The translations under genes and the position numbers were made by a program. Of a DNA stretch of 64,000 bases, positions 53,777-61,685 are shown one piece after another. Source of the DNA: an uncultured Eubacteriales bacterium. GTDB lineage: Bacteria; Bacillota; Clostridia; Peptostreptococcales; Anaerovoracaceae. The notes under the pieces are model-generated. The model was given only the letters and a program-made list of their open reading frames with translations. It did not search any database and was not told the origin of the DNA. Within the stretch, counting starts at the first letter, position 1. Each line of letters begins with the position of its first letter. The stretch is taken from contig UQXL01000002.1 of the NCBI GenBank assembly GCA_900545135.1, forward strand, positions 54,790 through 118,789, given 5' to 3'.

Positions 53777-53888
53777 TATAATTAGAATGTCAAACAGCGA
53801 AGGTAGCCGGAGGGATCAGACTAAAACCGTGCTGAAGATCTCAAAGGCTTACTGCGCGCAAAGTATAAGCTAGAAAGGATGGAATTAT
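53777..53888 (+). promoter_or_regulatory. Putative -10 and about 100-nt leader of nhaC copy 1
   Basis: A perfect TATAAT (53777-53782) without a clear -35 is followed by a leader of about 100 nt before the NhaC start, with AAAGGA as ribosome site. The leader is long enough for a structured RNA, but I cannot assign it to a known riboswitch class. Confidence 0.4.
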
Positions 53889-55298
53889 ATGGAATACGGA
53901 ATCTTATCATTAGCTCCCGTAGTGATCGCGCTGGTGCTGTCATTCATAACCAAAGACGCGCTGCTGTCCATACTGGTCGGCGTCATCGTCGGCGTGGTCA
54001 TTACAGGTTCAGACCCGATTTCCGGCCTGTCCGGGATCTTCCAGTCAGCTCTGGGTACGCCGGACTTTATCTGGGTATTGTGCATAGAGGTATTTATAGG
54101 CGTCATGGTGGCCTACTTCCAGAAATCAGGAGCCATACAGGCTTTCGCCAACTGGATAGGAAAATTCAATCTGAGCAGAAGGATGACTGCAGGAACTGCA
54201 TGGCTCCTGGGTCTGATCATCTTCTTCTCAGACTATTTCTCACCTCTTTATGTAGGTAATGTAATGAGACCTTTGACTGACAAGGCGAGGATTTCCAGAG
54301 AAAAGCTGTCGTTTATATGTGACTGCACTTCGGCTCCTGTAGCCTGCATGCTGGGACCCCTGTCTGCGTGGGGTACATATATGGCAGGCTTGCTGGTAGG
54401 AATAGGAGTCATCACTGACGTGGACATAGCCATGGACACAGTAATAAGGGCTGTGCCGTTCAATTTCTATTGCATAATTATGGTATTCTTCTGCTGCTTC
54501 AACGCTTTCGGAATAATCCCTGATTTTGGTTCCATGAGAAAAGCGGAGAAGAGAGCTCTGGAAGAGGGGAAAGTTGTGGCTGACGGCTCGACTCCACTGC
54601 TCAGCAAAGAGCTTACCAATATTCAGCCTAACGAGGGAATAAAACCAAGTCTCTTGTTCAATTTCGCCATACCAGCGCTGCTCATCATCTGCACCGTTCT
54701 CGGAACTTACATCATTCTCGGAAGCGGAAAAGTGCTGGAGGCATTTATCCTCGTAGTATGTTATCAGTTCATCGTCATGATGATACAGAGAATGGCCACG
54801 CTGAAAGAGATGATGGAAACCGCTATAGAAGGTATCAAGTCGGTAATGAGCGCGATTCTCATACTTGCTATGGCATATTGCGTAAACAATATAACCAATA
54901 CGCTGCAGGCACCTGAATATATACTCAGCATAACTGAAAGCTGGATGACACCTGCGCTTCTGGTAACTATAACCTTCATCGTTTGCGCGGTCATTTCATT
55001 CCTGACAGGTTCCTCATGGGGTACATGGGCGATACTTACTCCTATCGTCATGCCGCTGGCATTTTCAATCACTGACGGACAGATGGATACACTTATATAC
55101 GCCACAGTAGGAGCCATCATGGGCGGAGCTACTTTCGGAGACCACTGCTCGCCGCTTTCAGATACGACGATATTGTCCTCGCTGGGAGCAGGTTCAGACC
55201 ACATCGACCACACCAAGACTCAGATGCTATATGCCATAACTTGCGCAGTTTTGGCATGTATCATCACTCTCATACTGGGCGTGACAGTTCTGTCGTAG
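53889..55298 (+). CDS. NhaC-family Na+/H+ antiporter, copy 1
   Basis: A 469-residue membrane protein of the Na_H_antiporter (NhaC) family with about eleven helices. Family marks are FFSDYFSPLYVGNVMRPLTDKARIS, CDCTSAPVACMLGPLSAWGTYMAGL and GATFGDHCSPLSDTTILSSLGAGSDHIDHTKTQ. It would exchange Na+ for protons, though some relatives move organic ions. About 90% identical by eye to the protein at 56209. The downstream gene for a small membrane protein is duplicated with it. Confidence 0.9.
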   Translation: MEYGILSLAPVVIALVLSFITKDALLSILVGVIVGVVITGSDPISGLSGIFQSALGTPDFIWVLCIEVFIGVMVAYFQKSGAIQAFANWIGKFNLSRRMTAGTAWLLGLIIFFSDYFSPLYVGNVMRPLTDKARISREKLSFICDCTSAPVACMLGPLSAWGTYMAGLLVGIGVITDVDIAMDTVIRAVPFNFYCIIMVFFCCFNAFGIIPDFGSMRKAEKRALEEGKVVADGSTPLLSKELTNIQPNEGIKPSLLFNFAIPALLIICTVLGTYIILGSGKVLEAFILVVCYQFIVMMIQRMATLKEMMETAIEGIKSVMSAILILAMAYCVNNITNTLQAPEYILSITESWMTPALLVTITFIVCAVISFLTGSSWGTWAILTPIVMPLAFSITDGQMDTLIYATVGAIMGGATFGDHCSPLSDTTILSSLGAGSDHIDHTKTQMLYAITCAVLACIITLILGVTVLS

Positions 55299-55317
55299 TT
55301 TGCGGAATGATTTTAAG

Positions 55318-55350
55318 ATGGCTGACGGCGCCGCTGTCAGCCATTGTTTT
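55318..55350 (+). terminator. Terminator/attenuator between nhaC copy 1 and its partner
   Basis: ATGGCTGAC/GTCAGCCAT stem (55318-55344) with an inner GC pair run and TGTTTTT. It stands only 32 bp before the next gene, so it likely limits rather than ends readthrough. The same element follows copy 2. Confidence 0.8.
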
Positions 55351-55376
55351 TAGAGATGTCAAAGAAAGGAAAAAAG

Positions 55377-55877
55377 ATGACGTTATTGACAGGATTTGAG
55401 AATATGAGCTTTTTTTCGCCGCTGGGGCTGGCTGCTGTGATAATCGTACTCATTCCCAACTTTGTTTTCGCGAAGAAAGGACAGGAGACTAGGCTGGACG
55501 ATGTGGATACTGCCGGCGTTATGGCCAGTTTCTTGGAGGTGGTGTCGAGAATATGCCTTACCCTGGCGCTGGTTCTCATGGAAATGCCGCAGAGAATGGA
55601 TATACTGGGAATATGCGCAGGAATTGTACTGCTAATATATTTCATATTGTGGATAAGATATTTTAAAGACGGATGTTATTATCCGGATATCTATATGAAA
55701 TCGTTTTTAGCCATACCTGTTCCGTTCGATGTGTTCATCTCCCTTTATTTCATCATGACTTCCCTTTGGCTCAGCAACATAGCGGCTTTAGGGTTCTCTC
55801 TGGTCTACGCTGTGAGCAGAATGGCCAATGCCTTTGCCGCACGCAGGGATCTGAGAAGCAGACCTTTTGAACAATAG
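55377..55877 (+). CDS. Integral membrane protein paired with NhaC, copy 1
   Basis: A 166-residue protein of about five membrane helices. A cytoplasmic loop (AKKGQETRLDDVDTAGVMASFLEVVSR) follows the first helix, and the end is basic (ARRDLRSRP). I do not recognise the family. Start at 55377 with AAAGGA 6 nt upstream; a longer frame upstream would run into the terminator. It occurs twice in this window, each time directly behind an NhaC gene, which points to a functional link such as an accessory subunit. Confidence 0.75.
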   Translation: MTLLTGFENMSFFSPLGLAAVIIVLIPNFVFAKKGQETRLDDVDTAGVMASFLEVVSRICLTLALVLMEMPQRMDILGICAGIVLLIYFILWIRYFKDGCYYPDIYMKSFLAIPVPFDVFISLYFIMTSLWLSNIAALGFSLVYAVSRMANAFAARRDLRSRPFEQ

Positions 55878-55897
55878 AATAGATAATAGGTGACCGG

Positions 55898-55937
55898 AAA
55901 AGGCTCATGATATCTTACAGATATAAGGGCCTTTTTA
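55898..55937 (+). terminator. Terminator after the first NhaC cassette
   Basis: AAAAGGC (55898-55904) pairs with GCCTTTT (55929-55935); an inner GATATC/GATAT stem extends it. A run of T follows. Confidence 0.75.
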
Positions 55938-56059
55938 TATTACGCAAAATCTTGACGAAATCTTAGCGAAATCATAAAATAAATGGCGAATTATTGCCAA
56001 AATGATAGAAAAAACATATATAACTTTTACTGGGTATAATCGGTATGGGTTGGATAAAC

Positions 56060-56073
56060 GTTGGAATTTCAAC
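56060..56073 (+). promoter_or_regulatory. Near-palindrome upstream of the sigma-54 promoter, possible activator site
   Basis: GTTGGAATTTCAAC is a 14-bp near-perfect palindrome about 35 bp before the -24 element. Bacterial enhancer-binding proteins bind such inverted repeats, usually somewhat further upstream. Speculative. Confidence 0.25.
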
Positions 56074-56105
56074 AAATAATTGCAGCGCTAAGAAATCGTT
56101 AAAAT

Positions 56106-56122
56106 TTGGCACGAGTTTTGCT
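56106..56122 (+). promoter_or_regulatory. Sigma-54 (RpoN) promoter of nhaC copy 2
   Basis: TTGGCACGAGTTTTGCT matches the -24/-12 consensus YTGGCACG-N4-TTGCW at every defined position, with GG (56108) and GC (56120) 12 bp apart. It lies 87 bp before the second NhaC gene. A SigA-like TTGCCA-N17-TATATA is also possible further upstream. Copy 1 has no such element. Confidence 0.7.
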
Positions 56123-56208
56123 TTATAATATTTATGAATGCGCTGCGAAAGAAAAATTTTCTTATCGCACGCCAATTATATATTTTACATTGAAAGGATG
56201 GAATTATA

Positions 56209-57618
56209 ATGGAGTATGGAATCTTATCGTTAGCTCCCGTACTGATTGCACTGGTGCTGTCATTTGTAACAAAAGACGCACTGCTGTCCATATTGGTAGG
56301 CGTTATCGTCGGTGTAGTCATCACGGGAGTAGACCCGGTTTCCGGACTAGCTGGAATTTTCCAGTCTGCGCTTGGTACGCCGGACTTCATCTGGGTACTT
56401 TGTATCGAGGTATTCATCGGTATCATGGTAGCCTATTTCCAAAAATCAGGAGCTATTCAGGCATTTGCAGCTTGGATAGGCAAGTTTAATCTCAGCAGAA
56501 GAATGACGTCAGGGGTAGCATGGTGCCTCGGTCTTATTATCTTCTTCTCGGACTATTTCTCGCCTCTTTATGTAGGCAACGTAATGAGACCGCTTACAGA
56601 CAAGGCTAAAATTTCAAGAGAAAAGCTGTCGTTCATATGCGACTGTACTTCAGCACCTGTAGCCTGCATGCTTGGTCCTCTCTCGGCCTGGGGTACATAT
56701 ATGGCAGGACTTTTAGTAGGCATAGGCGTTATAGCTAATGCAGATATGGCCATGACTACTGTAATCAAGGCCGTACCGTTCAACTTCTACTGTATCATAA
56801 TGGTATTCTTCTGCTGCTTCAACGCATTCGGAATCATTCCTGATTTCGGACCTATGAAGAAAGCTGAAAAGAGAGCTTTGGAAGAGGGCAAGGTAGTTGC
56901 AGACGGTTCAACTCCTCTGCTCAGCAAAGAGCTTACCAACATTCAGCCTAACGAAGGCATCAAGCCAAGCTTACTTTTCAACTTTGCAATACCTGCGCTG
57001 ATCATAGTATGTACGGTTTTGGGAACATACATCTTCCTCGGAAGCGGTAAAGTCCTTGAAGCATTCATCTTAGTTGTAATTTACCAGTTTATCGTTATGC
57101 TTATTCAGAAGATGGCTACTCTTAAGGAAATGATGGAAACAGCTATTGAAGGCATTAAGTCGGTAATGAGCGCTGTATTGATTTTGGCTATGGCTTACTG
57201 TGTAAACGCTATAACCAAGCAGCTTGGCGCCCCTGAATATATTCTCAGCATAACCGAGAACTGGATGACTCCTGCGCTCCTGGTAACTATCTCGTTCCTG
57301 GTTTGTGCAGTCATCTCATTCCTGACAGGTTCATCATGGGGTACATGGGCTATCCTGACTCCTATCGTTGTTCCTCTGGCATTTTCCATCACAGGAGGAG
57401 AATTGGGAACAGTAGTGTACGCTACAGTCGGAGCTATCATGGGAGGAGCTACTTTCGGCGACCACTGCTCGCCTCTGTCGGATACTACAATACTGTCTTC
57501 GCTGGGAGCAGGTTCAGACCATATCGACCATACGAAGACTCAGGTTGTATACGCTGTAACTTGTGCAACGCTGGCATGTATCATCACGCTTATACTGGGC
57601 ATCACGGTGCTGTCATAG
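56209..57618 (+). CDS. NhaC-family Na+/H+ antiporter, copy 2
   Basis: A 469-residue paralogue of the protein at 53889 with the same motifs and no gaps. By eye about 45 positions differ, mostly conservative changes such as Val/Ile, with clusters at about residues 178-191 and 340-350. The duplication includes the gene behind it and the intervening terminator, but the upstream regions are unrelated. The two copies are probably used under different conditions. Confidence 0.9.
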   Translation: MEYGILSLAPVLIALVLSFVTKDALLSILVGVIVGVVITGVDPVSGLAGIFQSALGTPDFIWVLCIEVFIGIMVAYFQKSGAIQAFAAWIGKFNLSRRMTSGVAWCLGLIIFFSDYFSPLYVGNVMRPLTDKAKISREKLSFICDCTSAPVACMLGPLSAWGTYMAGLLVGIGVIANADMAMTTVIKAVPFNFYCIIMVFFCCFNAFGIIPDFGPMKKAEKRALEEGKVVADGSTPLLSKELTNIQPNEGIKPSLLFNFAIPALIIVCTVLGTYIFLGSGKVLEAFILVVIYQFIVMLIQKMATLKEMMETAIEGIKSVMSAVLILAMAYCVNAITKQLGAPEYILSITENWMTPALLVTISFLVCAVISFLTGSSWGTWAILTPIVVPLAFSITGGELGTVVYATVGAIMGGATFGDHCSPLSDTTILSSLGAGSDHIDHTKTQVVYAVTCATLACIITLILGITVLS

Positions 57619-57630
57619 AATGATTTTAAG

Positions 57631-57666
57631 ATGGCTGACGGCACCGCTGTCAGCCATCTGTTTTTA
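57631..57666 (+). terminator. Terminator/attenuator between nhaC copy 2 and its partner
   Basis: ATGGCTGAC/GTCAGCCAT stem (57631-57657) followed by CTGTTTTT. It is nearly identical to the element after copy 1. Confidence 0.8.
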
Positions 57667-57707
57667 TGAATTTTAAACGGAGTATTTTTGTTTTGAAAGG
57701 AATAGAA

Positions 57708-58208
57708 ATGAGTTTGCTGATGGGATTTGAAAGTATGAAATTTTTCTCGCTGTACGGATTGGCAGCGGTAATAATCGTCATCATTCCCAACTTTGCCTTT
57801 GCGAAGAAAGGACGGGAGACGAGGCTGGACGATGTGGATACGGCAGGCGTAATGGCCAGCTTTCTGGAAGTGGTGTCAAGAATATGTCTTACACTGGCTC
57901 TTGTTCTGATGAGGATGCCTGAGAGAATGGACGTACTGGGAATATGCGCCGGAGCTGCATTGCTCATATATTTCATATTGTGGATAAGATATTTTAAGGA
58001 CGGCTGTTATTATCCCGATATCTATTTGAAATCGTTTGTCGGAATACCCGTTCCTTTTGATGTGTTCATCTCACTTTATTTCATCATGGCTTCGCTTTGG
58101 CTCAGCAACATAGTAGCATTGGGATTTTCGCTGGTCTATGCTGTAAGCAGGATGCTAAACGCTCTTGCTGCGCGCAGGGATCTGAAAGCGAGACCGGCCG
58201 ATGAATAA
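57708..58208 (+). CDS. Integral membrane protein paired with NhaC, copy 2
   Basis: A 166-residue paralogue of the protein at 55377 with the same helices and the same LDDVDTAGVMASFLEVVSRICLTLALVLM segment. The start at 57708 (GAAAGGA upstream) gives exactly the same length as copy 1. Function unknown. Confidence 0.75.
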   Translation: MSLLMGFESMKFFSLYGLAAVIIVIIPNFAFAKKGRETRLDDVDTAGVMASFLEVVSRICLTLALVLMRMPERMDVLGICAGAALLIYFILWIRYFKDGCYYPDIYLKSFVGIPVPFDVFISLYFIMASLWLSNIVALGFSLVYAVSRMLNALAARRDLKARPADE

Positions 58209-58285
58209 GCTGTCAGTTGCCGAGCAGGCTGTCAGTTGCCGAGCAGGCTGTCAGTCGCCGAGTAGGTTTTAAACCGCCTGAGCAG
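58209..58285 (+). repeat. Four 19-20-bp tandem repeats between converging genes
   Basis: GCTGTCAGTTGCCGAGCAG occurs exactly at 58209 and 58228, with two mismatches at 58247 and strongly degenerate at 58266. The array begins right after the stop codon of the membrane protein gene and ends 4 bp before the plsC-like gene's stop. Confidence 0.9.
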
Positions 58286-58289
58286 GCTA

Positions 58290-59474
58290 TCAGCCGTTTT
58301 CCTTTGTAACTTTGTCGAGATACTGCATCCATTTTATGACCTGTCTCGGTTCAGGCTGCAGGATAAAGTTGTACATGCGTTTTTTATGATATAAGTCAAA
58401 ATGGTCTCCGACGCTGATGGGAAAAGCTTTTATATCGGAGGTCTTTTCTGTAAATTCAAGGGGTTCGCCGAAACATTCGCCGGAGAACCTTATTATTTTT
58501 TTGTCCATATAAATAGTTCCGTGTCCGGCGCCGCGGTTCATGTTGCCTTTTTCATCTGCCGCAGCCAGAATAGTTTCGCTCTCCAGCGGAATATCTGTGT
58601 CGATCTGCTCCTGCTGCCAGAAATACCAGTCGTTTATGCGGGAAAAATATTCCCCTTTCAAATTGTAATAATTGTCAAGTTCCGCAGAAAATCCGCAGGA
58701 GCGGCACTTTATACGGCACGCGTCAGTATAGGTTTCAAATTCTTTGCCACATGAAGGGCATTTGTAGAGCACGCCGTCAAGCCCAAGAGCAGGGGCTTTG
58801 CACTTGTAAAATACGTCGGTAAAAAGCCTGTCTTCGTCATGAAGCATGGCTTTATCTATGGCCTCGCCTATTTCTTCGGCTGAAAGACTGCTCAGGCTTT
58901 CAGCATCAAAAAGCTTTGAGGTAGTTATGTGTATTTTTCCACGTCTGATGCCGGATTTTCCCCACTTGGGCAGAGTTTTGTAAGCCCCGTTTTCTGTGAT
59001 CGTATATACGTCCACGCCCATTTTCTTGACCAGTTCGGCCGTGCCTTCCGTGACTTGGAGAGAGTGGCCGACGCATGTTAGCCTGCCTTCGGGGAATAGT
59101 ACAACTATATTTCCGCTGTCACGTGCCCTGAGTATGTTCATTATGGTTTTTATGTCAGGACAGAACATTTTCTTGGATATTACGCGCATCTTATTGAGAA
59201 ACCATCTGATCATGGGCCTGGCCATAAAATGCTCGCTTACTACGAAAGTAGGGCGGTTTGGAGCAAGAGTCAGGGCGACCAGAAGAAAATCCATGTTTGA
59301 TATGTGAGGACACAATATGAGGGCCGGTCCTTTAAGACCGTCAAGGCCGCTCTTGTCATAGCTTACTCTGCACTTCAGCTTAAGCACAGGGGCGACGAGC
59401 GCATAGCAGAGAAAGAATAATACAGGGTTAGGCTTTTTTATCCTGGAGATTTTTTTGCTTCTATTTTCCGACAT
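58290..59474 (-). CDS. PlsC-type acyltransferase fused to a zinc-ribbon and a C-terminal beta domain
   Basis: A 394-residue protein. The N-terminal part (about 15-225) is a 1-acylglycerol-3-phosphate acyltransferase domain with the catalytic H-x4-D (HISNMD, 57-62) and FPEGRLT. Next comes a zinc ribbon with two CxxC pairs (CPSCGKEF and CRSCGF, about 240-265), then about 120 residues resembling a beta-rich domain (GTIYMDKKIIRFSGECFGEPLEF). It makes phosphatidic acid or acylates a related lipid at the membrane. The fused C-terminal part is not part of standard PlsC and may regulate it. Confidence 0.85.
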   Translation of the reverse strand: MSENRSKKISRIKKPNPVLFFLCYALVAPVLKLKCRVSYDKSGLDGLKGPALILCPHISNMDFLLVALTLAPNRPTFVVSEHFMARPMIRWFLNKMRVISKKMFCPDIKTIMNILRARDSGNIVVLFPEGRLTCVGHSLQVTEGTAELVKKMGVDVYTITENGAYKTLPKWGKSGIRRGKIHITTSKLFDAESLSSLSAEEIGEAIDKAMLHDEDRLFTDVFYKCKAPALGLDGVLYKCPSCGKEFETYTDACRIKCRSCGFSAELDNYYNLKGEYFSRINDWYFWQQEQIDTDIPLESETILAAADEKGNMNRGAGHGTIYMDKKIIRFSGECFGEPLEFTEKTSDIKAFPISVGDHFDLYHKKRMYNFILQPEPRQVIKWMQYLDKVTKENG

Positions 59475-59601
59475 GTAAACCTCGCATATTTATATGTTAT
59501 TTCGTACATTACTATCAGAGTACGAGAAAAGTATATGAGTATTATATGCGAAAAAATATAAAAAACCAAGACAGACTGCGCAAAAATTTGAATGGCCTCC
59601 A

Positions 59602-59629
59602 TTGACAGCAGGCGAGAAAGTGGTAGAAT
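59602..59629 (+). promoter_or_regulatory. SigA-type promoter of the Mrp gene
   Basis: TTGACA (59602-59607), 16-bp spacer, TAGAAT (59624-59629), 25 bp before the start codon. A GGAGGG ribosome site follows. Confidence 0.75.
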
Positions 59630-59653
59630 TATTGGCGAGGAGGGAATAGCAAA

Positions 59654-60490
59654 ATGAATAGTCAATCTAACGTAAAGAAAGTAATCGGTGTAGTGTCAGG
59701 CAAGGGAGGCGTGGGAAAATCCTCGGTGACTTCTCTGCTGGCAGTAGCCGCTCAAAGAAAAGGATACAAGACAGCCATACTGGACGCTGACATAACAGGC
59801 CCGTCGATACCAAAAGCCTTTGGTCTGACCAACAAGGCTATGGGAGACGGACAGTCCATAATGCCGGTGGTGACGGATACTGGAATAAAGACGATTTCCG
59901 TCAATTCGCTTCTGGAAAACGATACCGATCCAGTAGTCTGGAGAGGACCGGTATTGTCGGGCGTAGTGCAGCAGTTCTGGAACGACGTGATCTGGGGAGA
60001 TATAGACGTGATGTTCGTCGACATGCCGCCGGGAACGGGAGACGTGGCGCTGACAGTATTTCAGTCGCTGCCGCTGGATGGCATCGTCATAGTAACATCG
60101 CCGCAGGAGCTGGTTTCAATGATAGTCGAAAAAGCCGTAAAGATGGCTCAGATGATGAACATTCCTGTAATCGGCCTGGTGGAAAATATGTCATATTTCG
60201 TATGTCCCGACTGCGGAGCCGAGCATAAGATCTTCGGCGAAAGCCATATAGAAAATATCGCTGATAAGTATGGAATCGAGGCTCTGGCAAAGCTGCCTAT
60301 GGACAAGGAAGTTGCTGTATCCTTTGACAGAGGCATGGCGGAATGTCTCGATACAGCAAAGCTTTCCGACATGGTCGAGACTTGCATGAAAGCTGAAAAC
60401 CCTGATAAGCACGACGGCATGCCCGTGCCTGAGGGATGCAGCGGTAGCTGTGAAAGCTGCGGAGAAGAGGGCTGCGCCAGCCGCAGGTAA
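59654..60490 (+). CDS. Mrp/NBP35-family iron-sulfur carrier ATPase
   Basis: A 278-residue P-loop ATPase of the ParA/MinD superfamily. The deviant Walker A is GVVSGKGGVGKSSVT (about 13-27); DADITGPSIPKAFG, VDMPPGTGDVALTVFQS and IGLVENMSYFVCPDCG with the CxxC cluster ligand follow. The C-terminus adds a cysteine-rich tail (CSGSCESCGEEGC) that could hold another metal site. It probably carries or assembles Fe-S clusters. The stop codon already lies inside the 38-bp repeat array that follows. Confidence 0.92.
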   Translation: MNSQSNVKKVIGVVSGKGGVGKSSVTSLLAVAAQRKGYKTAILDADITGPSIPKAFGLTNKAMGDGQSIMPVVTDTGIKTISVNSLLENDTDPVVWRGPVLSGVVQQFWNDVIWGDIDVMFVDMPPGTGDVALTVFQSLPLDGIVIVTSPQELVSMIVEKAVKMAQMMNIPVIGLVENMSYFVCPDCGAEHKIFGESHIENIADKYGIEALAKLPMDKEVAVSFDRGMAECLDTAKLSDMVETCMKAENPDKHDGMPVPEGCSGSCESCGEEGCASRR

Positions 60491-60616
60491 TGCTGATGCT
60501 GAGAGGATGGAGTACCGTCCGCAGGTAATGCCGACTCTGAGAGGATAGGGTACCAGCTACAGATAATGCCGACTCAGAGAGAATATGCACTGTCCTCAGA
60601 TAATGCCGATGCGGCG
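60481..60616 (+). repeat. 38-bp degenerate tandem repeats (3.5 copies)
   Basis: Units start at 60481, 60519 and 60557, with a partial one at 60595. Each carries GGTAATGC or GATAATGC about six bases in, followed by CTGAGAGGAT-like sequence. The first unit contains the stop codon of the Mrp gene. Confidence 0.85.
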
Positions 60617-60643
60617 AAGAGAAGCGCGCCGGCCGAAAAGCAT

Positions 60644-60692
60644 GCTGCCAAAGCCTGCCGGCCAAACATAGCGCTGCCAAAGCCTGCCGGCC
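60644..60692 (+). repeat. Two 20-bp direct repeats, period 29 bp
   Basis: GCTGCCAAAGCCTGCCGGCC occurs at 60644-60663 and again at 60673-60692 without mismatch. Together with the 38-bp array it fills the gap between the Mrp gene and its terminator; no gene is seen between 60491 and 60821. Confidence 0.85.
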
Positions 60693-60741
60693 TGTGGCCT
60701 GTGCCTTTCCGCCTTAAGAAAGTCTTAAGTCAGAATTCATC

Positions 60742-60767
60742 AAAAGCACACATTATGTGTGCTTTTT
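60742..60767 (+). terminator. Terminator of the Mrp transcript
   Basis: A perfect 11-bp stem AAAAGCACACA/TGTGTGCTTTT (60742-60766) with three-base loop and T run. Confidence 0.92.
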
Positions 60768-60821
60768 CTGCTAAAATAATCTTTAACAAGCACTTGCAAA
60801 AGGGGGAGAACAAATAATATA

Positions 60822-61685
60822 ATGTTTGGGTACGTATTGATAAATAAGCCTGAATTAAAAATCAGGGAATTTGAGAAGTACCGCAGTTATTACTGCGGAT
60901 TGTGCCATGCTCTAAACGATGAGTACGGCCCCTTGGGAAGGCTTACACTCAATTACGACATGACTTTTCTGGTCATGCTTTTAAGCGATCTTTACGACGA
61001 AGAGGATAAAACGGAATATGCCAGATGCATGCTCCATCCCGCGCACAAACACTGCAGCAGGAGAAACGAGATCACCGATTACTGCGCCGATATGTGCATC
61101 CTGCTTACATATTACAAATGCGCCGACGACTGGAACGATGAAAAAAAGCTTTCCAAGAAGATATGGGCTCAAAACCTCAGGCGCAAATGCAGGAGGATAG
61201 CGGAAAAATATCCTGAAAAAGCGGAACTGGTCAAGAACAAGCTGCTTCTCCTCGCGGAAACGGAAAAGGAAGAAGCTACCCATATAGATAAGACGGCCAG
61301 AATATTCGGAGAATTGATGGCCGAGATTTTTGCCTACAGAGACGACGAGTGGAAGAACGATCTGTACAAGGTAGGCTTTTATCTGGGAAAATACGTATAC
61401 CTGCTCGACGCTTACGAAGATATAGAGGAAGACATAAAGAGCGGCTCGTACAATCCTTTCAAGGGAATATACGCAAACGAAGACTTCGAGCAGCAGGTTC
61501 TCAACTTGTTGCTCATGATGATAGGCGAATGTACCGACGCCTTTGAAAGACTCCCTCTGGTGGAGAACGTGGAAATTCTCAGGAACATACTGTATTCGGG
61601 AGTCTGGGTGAGATTCGGGAAAACCAAGGCAAAGAATCAGAAAAAGAACCGAAAGGGAAAAGAAAATCAGAATGAATCCTTATGA
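60822..61685 (+). CDS. DUF5685 family protein
   Basis: A 287-residue helical protein recognised from MFGYVLINKPELKIREFEKYRSYYCGLC, the typical DUF5685 N-terminus, with cysteines (YYCGLCHAL, CMLHPAHKHC) that may bind metal, and the acidic DAYEDIEEDIKSGSYNPF. The fold may resemble isoprenoid synthases, as two acidic clusters in helices face each other, but no activity is known. The end overlaps the J-domain gene by 14 bp, a pairing conserved in Clostridia. The lysine-rich C-terminus is variable. Confidence 0.85.
   Translation: MFGYVLINKPELKIREFEKYRSYYCGLCHALNDEYGPLGRLTLNYDMTFLVMLLSDLYDEEDKTEYARCMLHPAHKHCSRRNEITDYCADMCILLTYYKCADDWNDEKKLSKKIWAQNLRRKCRRIAEKYPEKAELVKNKLLLLAETEKEEATHIDKTARIFGELMAEIFAYRDDEWKNDLYKVGFYLGKYVYLLDAYEDIEEDIKSGSYNPFKGIYANEDFEQQVLNLLLMMIGECTDAFERLPLVENVEILRNILYSGVWVRFGKTKAKNQKKNRKGKENQNESL

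Noticed and set aside
58209..58285. CRISPR array
   Set aside because: Units are directly adjacent with no spacers, and no cas genes are present; the same holds for 60481-60616.
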